Assembly: GCA_910586605.1 (NCBI GenBank)
Contig: CAJUJR010000068.1
Coordinates: 1-15,100, forward strand
DNA: 15,100 nucleotides
Direction of reading: 5' to 3'
From: an uncultured Lachnospiraceae bacterium
Lineage (GTDB): Bacteria; Bacillota; Clostridia; Lachnospirales; Lachnospiraceae
Part shown: positions 1-6,733 of the stretch, piece by piece
Layout of the letters: each line of letters opens with the position of its first letter
Numbering within the stretch: position 1 is the stretch's first letter
Program-made: the position numbers and the translations under genes
Notes under the pieces: generated by a model
What the model saw: only the letters and a program-made list of their open reading frames with translations
The model's database searches: none
Told to the model about the DNA's origin: nothing

Positions 1-3
1 AAG

Positions 4-53
4 ATATTTTTTATTTCCTTAAGTCCGGCTACGATTGGCTGTGAATAGTAACA
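4..53 (+). repeat. Left copy of a 50-base perfect inverted repeat shared with the right edge
   Basis: Bases 4-53 are identical to the reverse complement of 15051-15100. The match ends sharply at base 53 after GTGAATAGTAACA, while the outer side runs to the window edge, so the element probably continues outside. No transposase lies between the copies. I infer a dispersed intergenic repeat whose inner boundary is the GTTACTATTCACAG end. Confidence 0.85.
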
Positions 54-91
54 AACGTTATTGCATCAGCATAAATGCCAGAAACTGTCAG

Positions 92-120
92 TTGACAGGG
101 GATAGAAAATTTGTTATATT
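92..120 (+). promoter_or_regulatory. Sigma-A promoter of the ilvBN T-box leader
   Basis: TTGACA (92-97) and TATATT (115-120) are separated by exactly 17 bases, and TGT just before the -10 box gives an extended -10. Transcription should start near base 127, directly ahead of the T-box. A short palindrome, CTGTCA-GT-TGACAG (85-98), overlaps the -35 box and could be an operator, though that is speculative. Confidence 0.8.
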
Positions 121-144
121 AACTTCTAATAATATGGTAAATGC

Positions 145-505
145 AGTGATAAGGAGGAGTACATATTTTTTGAATCAGAAGAGAGAAGATGGCTGGTGAA
201 AATCTTTGTTTCGGAAATATGGAAGTAGCCTTTGAGCAGTGGGCTGAACAGGGCAGATGGCAGCAGGAGTATAAATGTATTTTTGTCAGGCAAAATGCAC
301 AGATTAATCTCTAAACATTTCCTAAGTAGGCTTCAACGGAAGTTCCCGCCGTTATCAGGGAAACGATATAAGCAGCAGGGAAGCATTGGTGAAAATGCTG
401 TTATGCTGCCGTATTGGATGAGTGCAAAGCGTAAGCTTTGAAATTAGGTGGTACCGCGGAGATATTCGCCCTAAGTTAACGGGTTGTTAACTTAGGGTTT
501 TTTTT
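145..505 (+). promoter_or_regulatory. T-box riboswitch, probably valine-specific, controlling ilvBN
   Basis: This is a tRNA-sensing leader that lets transcription continue when the matching tRNA is uncharged. Visible parts in order are the Stem I start with an AGTA-type element (AAGGAGGAGTAC, 151-162), the specifier region GAA-GTA-G-CCTTTGAG (222-235), the Stem III hairpin AAAGC-GTAA-GCTTT, and the T-box AGGTGGTACCGCGG (446-459). By analogy with the glyQS leader, where the specifier lies one purine before the (T/C)CTTTGAG-like block, the specifier codon is GTA at 225-227, valine. The TGGT bulge (449-452) fits a tRNA with discriminator A, as expected for Val but also for Ile and Leu. The antiterminator pairs TTAGG (444-448) with CCTAA (470-474) and excludes the terminator. 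The riboswitch itself is clear; the exact codon is less certain. Confidence 0.92.
469..505 (+). terminator. T-box regulated intrinsic terminator
   Basis: A perfect 12-base-pair stem, CCCTAAGTTAAC (469-480) with GTTAACTTAGGG (486-497), has a GGGTT loop and is followed by eight T. Its 5' arm overlaps the CCTAA used by the antiterminator, so the two folds are mutually exclusive, as expected for T-box attenuation. Confidence 0.95.
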
Positions 506-542
506 GTCATAGGAAATTGCGCTGTTATGTAGTGGTTGCCGA

Positions 543-597
543 CAAGAATTGCGAAGCAATTCTTGCTAGCGCACCAGCGCCGGCGGTGCGCTTTTTT
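543..597 (+). terminator. Second hairpin pair with a T tract between the T-box and ilvB
   Basis: Two stems follow each other: CAAGAATTGC-GAA-GCAATTCTTG (543-565, 10 base pairs) and GCGCACC (569-575) with GGTGCGC (585-591), the latter followed directly by six T (592-597). The second stem has the form of an intrinsic terminator but lies only 26 bases before the ilvB start and after the regulated terminator. It may be a dispersed hairpin insertion, a weak attenuator, or an RNA stability or processing element. Confidence 0.6.
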
Positions 598-623
598 ATG
601 GAAATATGAATGGAGGGATGCAG

Positions 624-2339
624 ATGAAAGGAACAGAAATTATTGTAAAAGCATTGAGAGAAGAAGGGGTGAATCTTGTTTTTGGCTATCCCGGAGGGCA
701 GGCGATTGATATTTTTGACGCACTATATGAGGCAGAGGATATTGACGTGGTTTTGCCAAGGCACGAACAGGCGCTAATCCATGCTGCCGACGGATATGCG
801 CGTTCTACCGGGAAAACAGGGGTATGCCTTGTTACGAGTGGACCGGGGGCAACAAATCTTGTGACAGGGATTGCAACAGCAAATTATGACAGTGTTCCTC
901 TTGTCTGTATTACTGGACAGGTTCCGTTGGGACTGATGGGAAATGATGCATTTCAGGAAGTAGATATTGTTGGGATTACAAACAGCATCTGTAAATATGC
1001 GGTAACAGTCAGGACAAGGGAAGAGCTTCCAAGGATATTGAAAGAAGCATTTTACATAGCGCGGACAGGTAGGCCGGGGCCGGTAGTGGTAGATATCCCA
1101 AAAGATATACAGCAGGCTTTGGGAAGTGATGAATATCCTTCCGAGGTAAATATGCGTGGTTATAAACCAAATGAAAGCGTCCATGTCGGGCAGATTAAAA
1201 AGGCAGTCAGTATGTTGAAAAAGGCGAAAAAACCATTATTCCTTGTAGGGGGCGGAGTAAATATTTCCGATGCCAATGAGCAGATGAAAACCCTTGCTGA
1301 AACGACAGGCGTACCTGTGATTACAACAATTATGGGGAAGGGGGCGATTCCAAGTTCCCATGAATTATATCTTGGGAATATAGGGATTCACGGAAGTTAT
1401 GCGGCAAACCATGCTGTATCAGAATGCGATGTGCTGTTTTCCATTGGGACACGGTTTAATGACAGGATTACTGGGAAAATTAGTGAATTTGCAAAGGATG
1501 CAAAGATTATCCATATTGATGTGGACGCGGCGTCCATTTCTAAAAATATTGTTGTAGATATCCCAATTGTTGCAGACGCAAAGCTTGCAATTGAAAAGCT
1601 TTTAGAATATGTTCCATCATTAAAAATTGAGAAATGGGTAAGCCAGGTTATGGAGTGGAAAAAGGATTATCCAATTCATATGGAGAATTATCATGGGCTA
1701 ACGCCAGAAAAAATAATCCGTTATATCAACGAGAATTTTGAACAGCCAATTATTACGACTGATGTAGGGCAGAATCAGCTTTGGGCAACACAATATATCC
1801 GGTTGGACAGCAACCGGCAGTTCCTTACTTCCGGCGGCCTTGGGACGATGGGATATGGATTTCCGGCGGCAATCGGGGCAAAGCTTGGAAACCCGGAGAG
1901 CACAGTAATTTCTATTTCAGGGGATGGCGGCATCCAGATGAATATCCAGGAGCTTGCAACAGCCGTTGCACTGGAGCTTCCATTGATTTTGGTTGTTATA
2001 AATAATGGCTATTTGGGGAATGTAAGGCAATGGCAGGAGCTTTTTTACCAAAAACGTTATTCTAGCACATGCTTGGCATACCGGAAGAGCTGCCAAAGAA
2101 ATTGCATAGATAAAAGTAAGAAATGCCCAACATATATACCGGATTTTGTAAAGCTGGCAGAAAGCTATGAAGCATATGGAATCCGAATTACAAAGGAAGA
2201 AGAAATTGGAGAGGCATTCCGGTATGCAGCAGAACATAAAAATGCACCTACAATTATAGAGTGTATTATTGAACGGGAAGCTAATGTTTATCCGATAGTA
2301 CCGACTGGAAAGACACTGGATGATATGATTATGGATTAA
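624..2339 (+). CDS. ilvB: Acetohydroxyacid (acetolactate) synthase, large catalytic subunit
   Basis: This is the catalytic subunit of the first shared step of valine, leucine and isoleucine synthesis: it condenses pyruvate with pyruvate or 2-oxobutyrate, using thiamine diphosphate, FAD and Mg. The product is 571 residues, normal length. The catalytic glutamate is E48 in LPRHEQA. The ThDP/Mg motif runs from GDG (433-435) to NN (460-461), and the C-terminal GNVRQWQ motif is at 465-471. ATG 624 is chosen because GGAGGG (612-617) sits six bases upstream; ATG 606 has no ribosome site. Two oddities stand out: N466 replaces the methionine usual in GMVRQWQ, and about 22 extra residues with four cysteines (C483, C490, C494, C501) precede PDFVKLAESY. 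It lies under the T-box, and its stop codon is immediately followed by the ilvN leader. The family call is certain; both oddities may be common in clostridial relatives. Confidence 0.97.
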   Translation: MKGTEIIVKALREEGVNLVFGYPGGQAIDIFDALYEAEDIDVVLPRHEQALIHAADGYARSTGKTGVCLVTSGPGATNLVTGIATANYDSVPLVCITGQVPLGLMGNDAFQEVDIVGITNSICKYAVTVRTREELPRILKEAFYIARTGRPGPVVVDIPKDIQQALGSDEYPSEVNMRGYKPNESVHVGQIKKAVSMLKKAKKPLFLVGGGVNISDANEQMKTLAETTGVPVITTIMGKGAIPSSHELYLGNIGIHGSYAANHAVSECDVLFSIGTRFNDRITGKISEFAKDAKIIHIDVDAASISKNIVVDIPIVADAKLAIEKLLEYVPSLKIEKWVSQVMEWKKDYPIHMENYHGLTPEKIIRYINENFEQPIITTDVGQNQLWATQYIRLDSNRQFLTSGGLGTMGYGFPAAIGAKLGNPESTVISISGDGGIQMNIQELATAVALELPLILVVINNGYLGNVRQWQELFYQKRYSSTCLAYRKSCQRNCIDKSKKCPTYIPDFVKLAESYEAYGIRITKEEEIGEAFRYAAEHKNAPTIIECIIEREANVYPIVPTGKTLDDMIMD

Positions 2340-2356
2340 TGGAAAAGGGGATTGCT

Positions 2357-2863
2357 ATGGAAGTAAAAAAGAGATATATATCGCTTTATGTGGAAAACAG
2401 GATTGGTGTCTTGGCAAAAATCTCCGGCCTTCTGGCTGGGAAATCTTATAATTTAGATACCTTGACAGTTGGGGAGACGGAGGACCCAACGATATCACGG
2501 ATGACAATCGGCCTGACAATTGATGATGTGACATTTGAACAGGTGAAAAAACAGCTTAACCGCTGCGTTGTAGTAATTAAGGTAATTGATTTGTCAGGAG
2601 TAAAAATCCATAAAAAGGAACTGCTGTTTATTAAGGTTTCAAGCTGTTCTGAAAAGGACAAAGCAGAAATATTCCGGATTGCGCAGGCTTTTGATTTGGA
2701 AGTGATAGATTACGACAGGCGACGTGTGATTGTGCAGTGTGTAAAGACAGAGGGCGCAAATAATGATATGATTACATTGTTTAATGATATTTTTGTAAAC
2801 CGCATAGAAGTGGTCCGTGGGGGAAGTGTGGCAATGGAGGCAATTTCTACGCAGAATCAATAG
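2357..2863 (+). CDS. ilvN: Acetolactate synthase small (regulatory) subunit
   Basis: This is the regulatory partner of IlvB; it activates the large subunit and confers feedback inhibition by valine. The product is 168 residues. An N-terminal ACT domain covers about residues 5-77, starting with RYISLYVENRIGVLAKISGL and ending near VIKVIDLS. The C-terminal ALS small-subunit domain covers about 85-160. ATG 2357 is preferred because AAAAGGGG (2343-2350) lies six bases upstream; an in-frame ATG at 2339 overlaps the ilvB stop codon but has no clear ribosome site. Its position right behind ilvB means co-transcription and probably translational coupling. No intrinsic terminator follows at once; the next one is at 3080-3106, inside the toxin-antitoxin locus. 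The symbol ilvH is equally used for this family. Confidence 0.95.
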   Translation: MEVKKRYISLYVENRIGVLAKISGLLAGKSYNLDTLTVGETEDPTISRMTIGLTIDDVTFEQVKKQLNRCVVVIKVIDLSGVKIHKKELLFIKVSSCSEKDKAEIFRIAQAFDLEVIDYDRRRVIVQCVKTEGANNDMITLFNDIFVNRIEVVRGGSVAMEAISTQNQ

Positions 2864-2947
2864 ATGGTGTTACTGCTTACTCCATGCCTGGTAGCTTGAA
2901 TAGTAACTTTGGATAGTTGTCTTTATATCGTTATTTGCGGATATTTC

Positions 2948-2976
2948 TTGACTGATTACATATACTATGATATATT
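2948..2976 (+). promoter_or_regulatory. Promoter of the type III antitoxin RNA and toxin
   Basis: TTGACT (2948-2953) and TATATT (2971-2976) have an ideal 17-base spacing. Predicted start is near 2983, just before the first antitoxin repeat unit. Such a strong dedicated promoter fits type III systems, which need much more antitoxin RNA than toxin mRNA. Confidence 0.8.
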
Positions 2977-2982
2977 ATTTTT

Positions 2983-3106
2983 AGATAATTCTCATAGAAC
3001 GTGAGATGAAAGAAAGTTCAACAGAAGATTTAGTCGTAGGACGCGACTAAGTAAAATAAAAGAAAAGTCCGCTGAGAAGACAACTCCTGGAAACAGGAGT
3101 TGTTTT
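2983..3106 (+). ncRNA. Type III antitoxin RNA: two pseudoknot repeat units plus terminator
   Basis: The RNA contains two related units. In unit 1, stem TCTCA (2990-2994) and TGAGA (3002-3006) encloses loop TAGAACG (2995-3001), and loop bases GAAC (2997-3000) can pair with GTTC (3016-3019). In unit 2, stem TTAGTCG (3030-3036) and CGACTAA (3044-3050) encloses loop TAGGACG (3037-3043), and loop bases GGAC (3039-3042) can pair with GTCC (3067-3070). Each unit ends in AGAAGA (3023-3028 and 3075-3080). Loop and partner change together between units. In known type III systems an RNA of tandem pseudoknot repeats precedes a terminator and then the toxin gene; the RNA is cut into units by the toxin and binds and silences it. 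This locus has all those parts. Unit borders and processing sites are inferred. Confidence 0.78.
3080..3106 (+). terminator. Intrinsic terminator between antitoxin RNA and toxin gene
   Basis: Stem ACAACTCCTG (3080-3089) with CAGGAGTTGT (3094-3103), a stable GAAA tetraloop, and a short T run to 3106. The T tract is brief, so it should leak. In type III systems this terminator sets the excess of antitoxin RNA over toxin mRNA. Confidence 0.85.
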
Positions 3107-3123
3107 ACGTGGGAGAAGTATAT

Positions 3124-3567
3124 ATGGGAAAGAAAAAAAGATTTGTATTTTTGTCAGATGAATTTTATAATGTATATTCAGCATCAAATTATCCTGAAAT
3201 AGAGCAAAAAAGAAATAGGCCATATATTCAGGTTTGTGTAGAAATTAACGATGTTCGGTATGCTATTCCTTTAAGGTCGGATATACATCATCCGTATGTA
3301 TTATGGACTGATAAGGCTAATAATTGTGGAGTTGATTTTTCAAAAGCAGTAGTTATTAGTAAAGAAAGTTACATAGATTCAAGAGAACCACATTTGCGTC
3401 AGAAAGAATTTGATGCGTTAAGAGGAAAGGATTATAAAATAAAAGTAAAAATGGAAAAGTATATTGAAAAATACAAAAATGCAAAATGTAATTTAAACAA
3501 ACCTATGAATCAAACATTAGTAAAATACTCTACGCTTCAATATTTTGAAAATGAAATTGGTATATAG
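3124..3567 (+). CDS. Type III toxin-antitoxin endoribonuclease toxin, TenpN/ToxN-like
   Basis: The 147-residue product is small and basic, with no signal peptide or membrane segment. Features that recall the TenpN branch of the ToxN/AbiQ superfamily are RPYIQVCVEINDVRYAIPLR (32-51), HHPYVLWTD (55-63), GVDFSKAVVI (69-78) and RQKEFDALRGKDYKIK (92-107). Family members are sequence-specific RNases that process their antitoxin repeats, and several abort phage infection. ATG 3124 is chosen because GGGAG (3111-3115) lies eight bases upstream; a TTG extension to 3100 would run into the terminator stem. The codons are visibly more A/T-rich (AAA, AGA, ATA, TTA) than in ilvB or proS, which suggests horizontal acquisition. 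The context of promoter, repeat RNA, terminator and toxin supports the call independently. The subfamily is from memory of motif style and is less certain than the superfamily. Confidence 0.8.
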   Translation: MGKKKRFVFLSDEFYNVYSASNYPEIEQKRNRPYIQVCVEINDVRYAIPLRSDIHHPYVLWTDKANNCGVDFSKAVVISKESYIDSREPHLRQKEFDALRGKDYKIKVKMEKYIEKYKNAKCNLNKPMNQTLVKYSTLQYFENEIGI

Positions 3568-3613
3568 GTGTGGAATAGTTAAAAAGATTGATTAAAATAT
3601 GAGGAGGAAAAAA

Positions 3614-5353
3614 ATGAAATTATCAAAATTAGTTGGTTCCAGATTTAAGGAAAGGCCAGCGGACTGTGTGATTGACAGCCATGCGCTGATGGTGCGCGGC
3701 GGCTATATGAAAAATGTTGGGAATGGTATTTTTTCAGAATTTCCATTATTAAAGAAGATTACAGCAAAAATAGAAAAGATTATACGCGAGGAAATGGATG
3801 CGATTGATGGGCAGGAGGTACTGTTTCCTGTGACGCTTCCTGCTGATTTATGGGATGAGTCAGGCAGGTATGAATCTGTTGGTAATGAGCTGCTGCGTTT
3901 TACTGACCGAAGCAATGCTAGGATGGTACTTGCGATGACACATGAGGAGGCAGCAGTCCATTTAGTAAGAGAATATGCACAGTCTTACACAAAATATCCA
4001 TTTATGATTTACCAGATTCAGCGAAAATTCCGCGATGAGGCAAGGCCGAGGGCCGGCATGATACGTGTTCGTGAATTTACAATGAAAGATGCATATTCTT
4101 TCCATACTTCACAAGAAGATTTAGAAGATTATTATGAAAAATGCTACCAGGCATATAACAGGATTTTTGCCCGTGCAGGAATCCCGGAGGTTGTGACAGT
4201 AGCTTCTGATTCTGGCATGATGGGAGGGAATATTTCCCATGAATATATGCTTCTGACGCCAGTGGGTGAGGATTCCATTGTAGTCTGTGCAGAATGTGAT
4301 TACCGGGCTAATATGGAAGCGGCAGAAAATAAGATAGTAAATGAAGACGCAGGGCAGGCAAAAGAACTTCAGTGTGTGGAGACGCCGGAATGCAAGACAA
4401 TAGAGGCGGTTTGTGATTTCTTAAACAGTGATGTGAAAAAGTCTTGTAAGGCTGTTGTCTATCAGAAAAATGCAGATGACACTTTTGTAGTAGCTTTTGT
4501 GCGGGGGGATTATGAGGTAAATGAGACAAAACTTAGAAATCTTGTTGGCGGGGAACTCCATACTGCAGAAATAATAGAGGAAGACTGCCTTGTAGCAGGC
4601 TATATTGGGCCTTACGGGATTGCAAAAGAAGCCGAAGTGTACCTGGATGTTTCCCTAAAGGGGATTTCGGATCTTGTAGCAGGTGCAAACAAAGAAGGGT
4701 ATCATTACACAGGGCTGAATCTGGAGCGGGATTTAGAGAAGGCAGAATATGTAGATATATCTAAGATACAGGAGGGAAGTATCTGCCCTTGTTGTGGGAA
4801 TAAAGCGATTACAATAAAACGAGGCATTGAAGTTGGCAATATTTTCCAGCTTGGAACGAAGTATACAAAGACAATGAATATGCAGTATACAGATGAAAAT
4901 GGACAGCAGCAGTACCCTATTATGGGCTGTTATGGGATTGGCGTTGGCCGTCTTGCTGCATCTATTTGTGAGGTATGCCATGATGAATATGGGCCTGTGT
5001 GGCCAATTACGGTTGCCCCTTGGGAAGTCCATATTTGCTGCCTGCGTGCTGATGATACAGAAGCAAAGGAAACGGCAGATAAATTATACCAGGAACTTTT
5101 AAAAGATGGTGTTGAAGTAATTTATGATGACCGTGAAGGCATCCGCCCAGGGGCGATGTTCTCTGATGCAGATTTACTTGGCGTTCCAATCCGTGTAATT
5201 GTCAGCCCAAGGAATTTGAAAGAATCCTGTGTGGAAATTACGACAAGGGATAAATCTGTGAAAGAAATGATTCCAATTAAAGAGACAGCTTCTTATATTA
5301 AAGGCTTAAGGCAGAAGCTTTATGAGGATATCAAGGAAAAGGTTACAGAGTAA
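3614..5353 (+). CDS. proS: Prolyl-tRNA synthetase, bacterial type with editing domain
   Basis: A cytosolic class II synthetase that charges tRNA-Pro with proline. The product is 579 residues, full length for the bacterial form. Class II motif 2 is around 134-147 (QIQRKFRDEARPR), and the REFTMKDAYSFHTSQE block is at 153-168. The inserted editing (INS, YbaK-like) domain lies between about 225 and 385 and keeps a lysine at 279, the residue that matters for Ala-tRNA-Pro hydrolysis in the E. coli enzyme. A CPCC pair is at 391-394, RGIEVGNIFQLGTKY follows, motif 3 is GIGVGRLAAS (441-450), and the anticodon-binding domain starts with WPITVAPWEVHI. ATG 3614 is chosen because GAGGAGG (3601-3607) lies six bases upstream; ATG 3599 would lie ahead of that site. 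It starts 46 bases after the toxin gene with no visible terminator between, so some read-through from the toxin-antitoxin promoter is possible. Confidence 0.97.
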   Translation: MKLSKLVGSRFKERPADCVIDSHALMVRGGYMKNVGNGIFSEFPLLKKITAKIEKIIREEMDAIDGQEVLFPVTLPADLWDESGRYESVGNELLRFTDRSNARMVLAMTHEEAAVHLVREYAQSYTKYPFMIYQIQRKFRDEARPRAGMIRVREFTMKDAYSFHTSQEDLEDYYEKCYQAYNRIFARAGIPEVVTVASDSGMMGGNISHEYMLLTPVGEDSIVVCAECDYRANMEAAENKIVNEDAGQAKELQCVETPECKTIEAVCDFLNSDVKKSCKAVVYQKNADDTFVVAFVRGDYEVNETKLRNLVGGELHTAEIIEEDCLVAGYIGPYGIAKEAEVYLDVSLKGISDLVAGANKEGYHYTGLNLERDLEKAEYVDISKIQEGSICPCCGNKAITIKRGIEVGNIFQLGTKYTKTMNMQYTDENGQQQYPIMGCYGIGVGRLAASICEVCHDEYGPVWPITVAPWEVHICCLRADDTEAKETADKLYQELLKDGVEVIYDDREGIRPGAMFSDADLLGVPIRVIVSPRNLKESCVEITTRDKSVKEMIPIKETASYIKGLRQKLYEDIKEKVTE

Positions 5354-5359
5354 TCTGGG

Positions 5360-5373
5360 GTTACTATTTATAG
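5360..5373 (-). repeat. Short sequence resembling the boundary of the edge repeat
   Basis: GTTACTATTTATAG matches GTTACTATTCACAG, the inner end of the 50-base edge repeats, at 12 of 14 positions. A related string, TGAATAGTAAC, occurs at 2897-2907 after ilvN. Both are in short intergenic gaps. They may be remnants of the same element or chance matches in A/T-rich spacers. Confidence 0.3.
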
Positions 5374-5422
5374 TGGCAATTTGAGTCATTACTGAGAGTT
5401 TATGTGAAAGAAAGGATTGCTT

Positions 5423-6652
5423 ATGACAATTTGGGAGGAATCGCAAATTGCGGCAGAGGCAGGGAAATATCAGGATATTGTATTGTTTGGGAAGCCGTCT
5501 CTTGTAAATATTATGTGCCGGTATTTTTTAGCAAACCAGATGGCAGTGCAATATGTTTCTTATGCAGATAACCAAAAGAAATCGGGGGCTTTTTGCGGAG
5601 TCCCTTTTGCTTCTGTGAACAAGGCAGTGGACAAGGAATGTTTAATTTTTGCACTATACGACAGTCATGATAGTGAACAGACAGAACTTGCCGGGCAAAT
5701 ACTTTATAAGAATGGCTGCAAGAATGTGGCGGTTATTGATTATGAGCTGATTGTAGAAATTGGTGCAAAAGAGCATGTGCATCTGGATTTTGTCTGTGGA
5801 GGTTTTGTAAAATGTGGCACTTCATCCCTGCACAGTGCATTGAAAAAGCATAAAAGGATTTTCTTGCCAAAGAAAAAGGAAACGCTTTATATGGGGTGGC
5901 GTGCCGGTATAGAGGACGCCCCGGAACGGTTTAATACCATTTACTTTCCGGATGTGAAGGAAGGGCAGGTGACAGGGGATATAGAACCAAGTTACCACAA
6001 TAATGCAGATGGTGTTTATGAGTGTTATGGGAAAAACACAAAAATTCTCTTTGTCGTGAGAAATCCGGCAGATGCTGCCTATTCTTACTTTAAGATGCTG
6101 ATGCGCAAGACGATGGATAAAAGACAGGTGAATTATTACCGCCGCCATTTCCGGTACCACGTCGATATGTTTGATGATTATATACAAGATTATATTGTGA
6201 CAGAAGAAAATACAAGGTTTAAATATATTGAACATATCCGTAAATATGAAGAATATTTTGGGAAAGACAGGATTAAGGTGGTATTTTTTGAAGAACTGAT
6301 TCAAAATACAGAGCAGGTAATGGATGAGGTACAGAAGTTTATTGGGGTAAAGCCAAAGAAATTTATATCACTCCCCCATTCTAATGAGGGAAAGCTGGTT
6401 TCAAGAAATTATGCCAGCGCCTGGATTAACCGTATTATTTATGGGATGGATGTTAAGCTGCGTTCTGTTTATTCTAAAAAGGTGAAAAAATGCCATGAGA
6501 AGTGTAAGGATTTTCTCCATAAATATACGCTTGTGCAGAATGATGAAAAAATGAACCAATCCAGCCGGGTATTTTTAAATGAGTTTTATAAAGAAAGCAT
6601 ACATGAGTTGGAAGAGTATTGCGGGAAGACGCTTGGAGGCCTTTGGTATTAG
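5423..6652 (+). CDS. Two-domain sulfotransferase family protein
   Basis: The 409-residue product has two parts. Residues about 15-112 form an alpha/beta, Rossmann-like region (QDIVLFGKPSLVNIM, CLIFALYD, NVAVIDYELI) of unknown ligand. Residues about 120-400 are a PAPS-dependent sulfotransferase: GGFVKCGTSSL (126-136) is the 5'-phosphosulfate loop with K130, and ILFVVRNPADAAYSYF (208-223) holds the 3'-phosphate-binding R213 and S221. VVFFEELI (286-293) is also typical of the fold. There is no signal peptide or transmembrane segment, so it should act in the cytosol, transferring sulfate from PAPS to an acceptor that cannot be read from the sequence; carbohydrate is common in the family. ATG 5423 follows AAAGGA (5411-5416) with six bases between. 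No PAPS-synthesis gene and no clear polysaccharide cluster lie in the window. The fold call is strong; substrate and N-domain role are unknown. Confidence 0.85.
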   Translation: MTIWEESQIAAEAGKYQDIVLFGKPSLVNIMCRYFLANQMAVQYVSYADNQKKSGAFCGVPFASVNKAVDKECLIFALYDSHDSEQTELAGQILYKNGCKNVAVIDYELIVEIGAKEHVHLDFVCGGFVKCGTSSLHSALKKHKRIFLPKKKETLYMGWRAGIEDAPERFNTIYFPDVKEGQVTGDIEPSYHNNADGVYECYGKNTKILFVVRNPADAAYSYFKMLMRKTMDKRQVNYYRRHFRYHVDMFDDYIQDYIVTEENTRFKYIEHIRKYEEYFGKDRIKVVFFEELIQNTEQVMDEVQKFIGVKPKKFISLPHSNEGKLVSRNYASAWINRIIYGMDVKLRSVYSKKVKKCHEKCKDFLHKYTLVQNDEKMNQSSRVFLNEFYKESIHELEEYCGKTLGGLWY

Positions 6653-6658
6653 ATGCGC

Positions 6659-6687
6659 TTGCATTGCCAGGGGCTTTCGTGTAAAAT
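6659..6687 (+). promoter_or_regulatory. Possible promoter for dapL
   Basis: TTGCAT (6659-6664) and TAAAAT (6682-6687) are 17 bases apart in the 81-base gap between the sulfotransferase gene and dapL. The -35 box matches consensus poorly, so this is a weak candidate. Confidence 0.3.
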
Positions 6688-6733
6688 AAATGTTTATAAG
6701 ATTGTGGTTCTTAAGAGAAAGGTGGAATATAGG

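Noticed and set aside
232..441. 69-codon open frame in the leader of ilvB
   Set aside because: It lies wholly within the T-box RNA (Stem I to Stem III), has no ribosome site, and its translation shows no family features.
2864..2947. A third antitoxin repeat unit upstream of the promoter
   Set aside because: No TAGRACG loop, flanking stem or AGAAGA motif is present there, and it precedes the predicted transcription start.
3100..3123. TTG start extending the toxin upstream
   Set aside because: It would begin inside the terminator stem and has no ribosome site; ATG 3124 has GGGAG at proper spacing.
6653..6733. N-terminal extension of DapL (MRLHCQGL...)
   Set aside because: Homologues begin at MFKINENY; the extension has no ribosome site, directly abuts the sulfotransferase stop codon, and includes a possible promoter.
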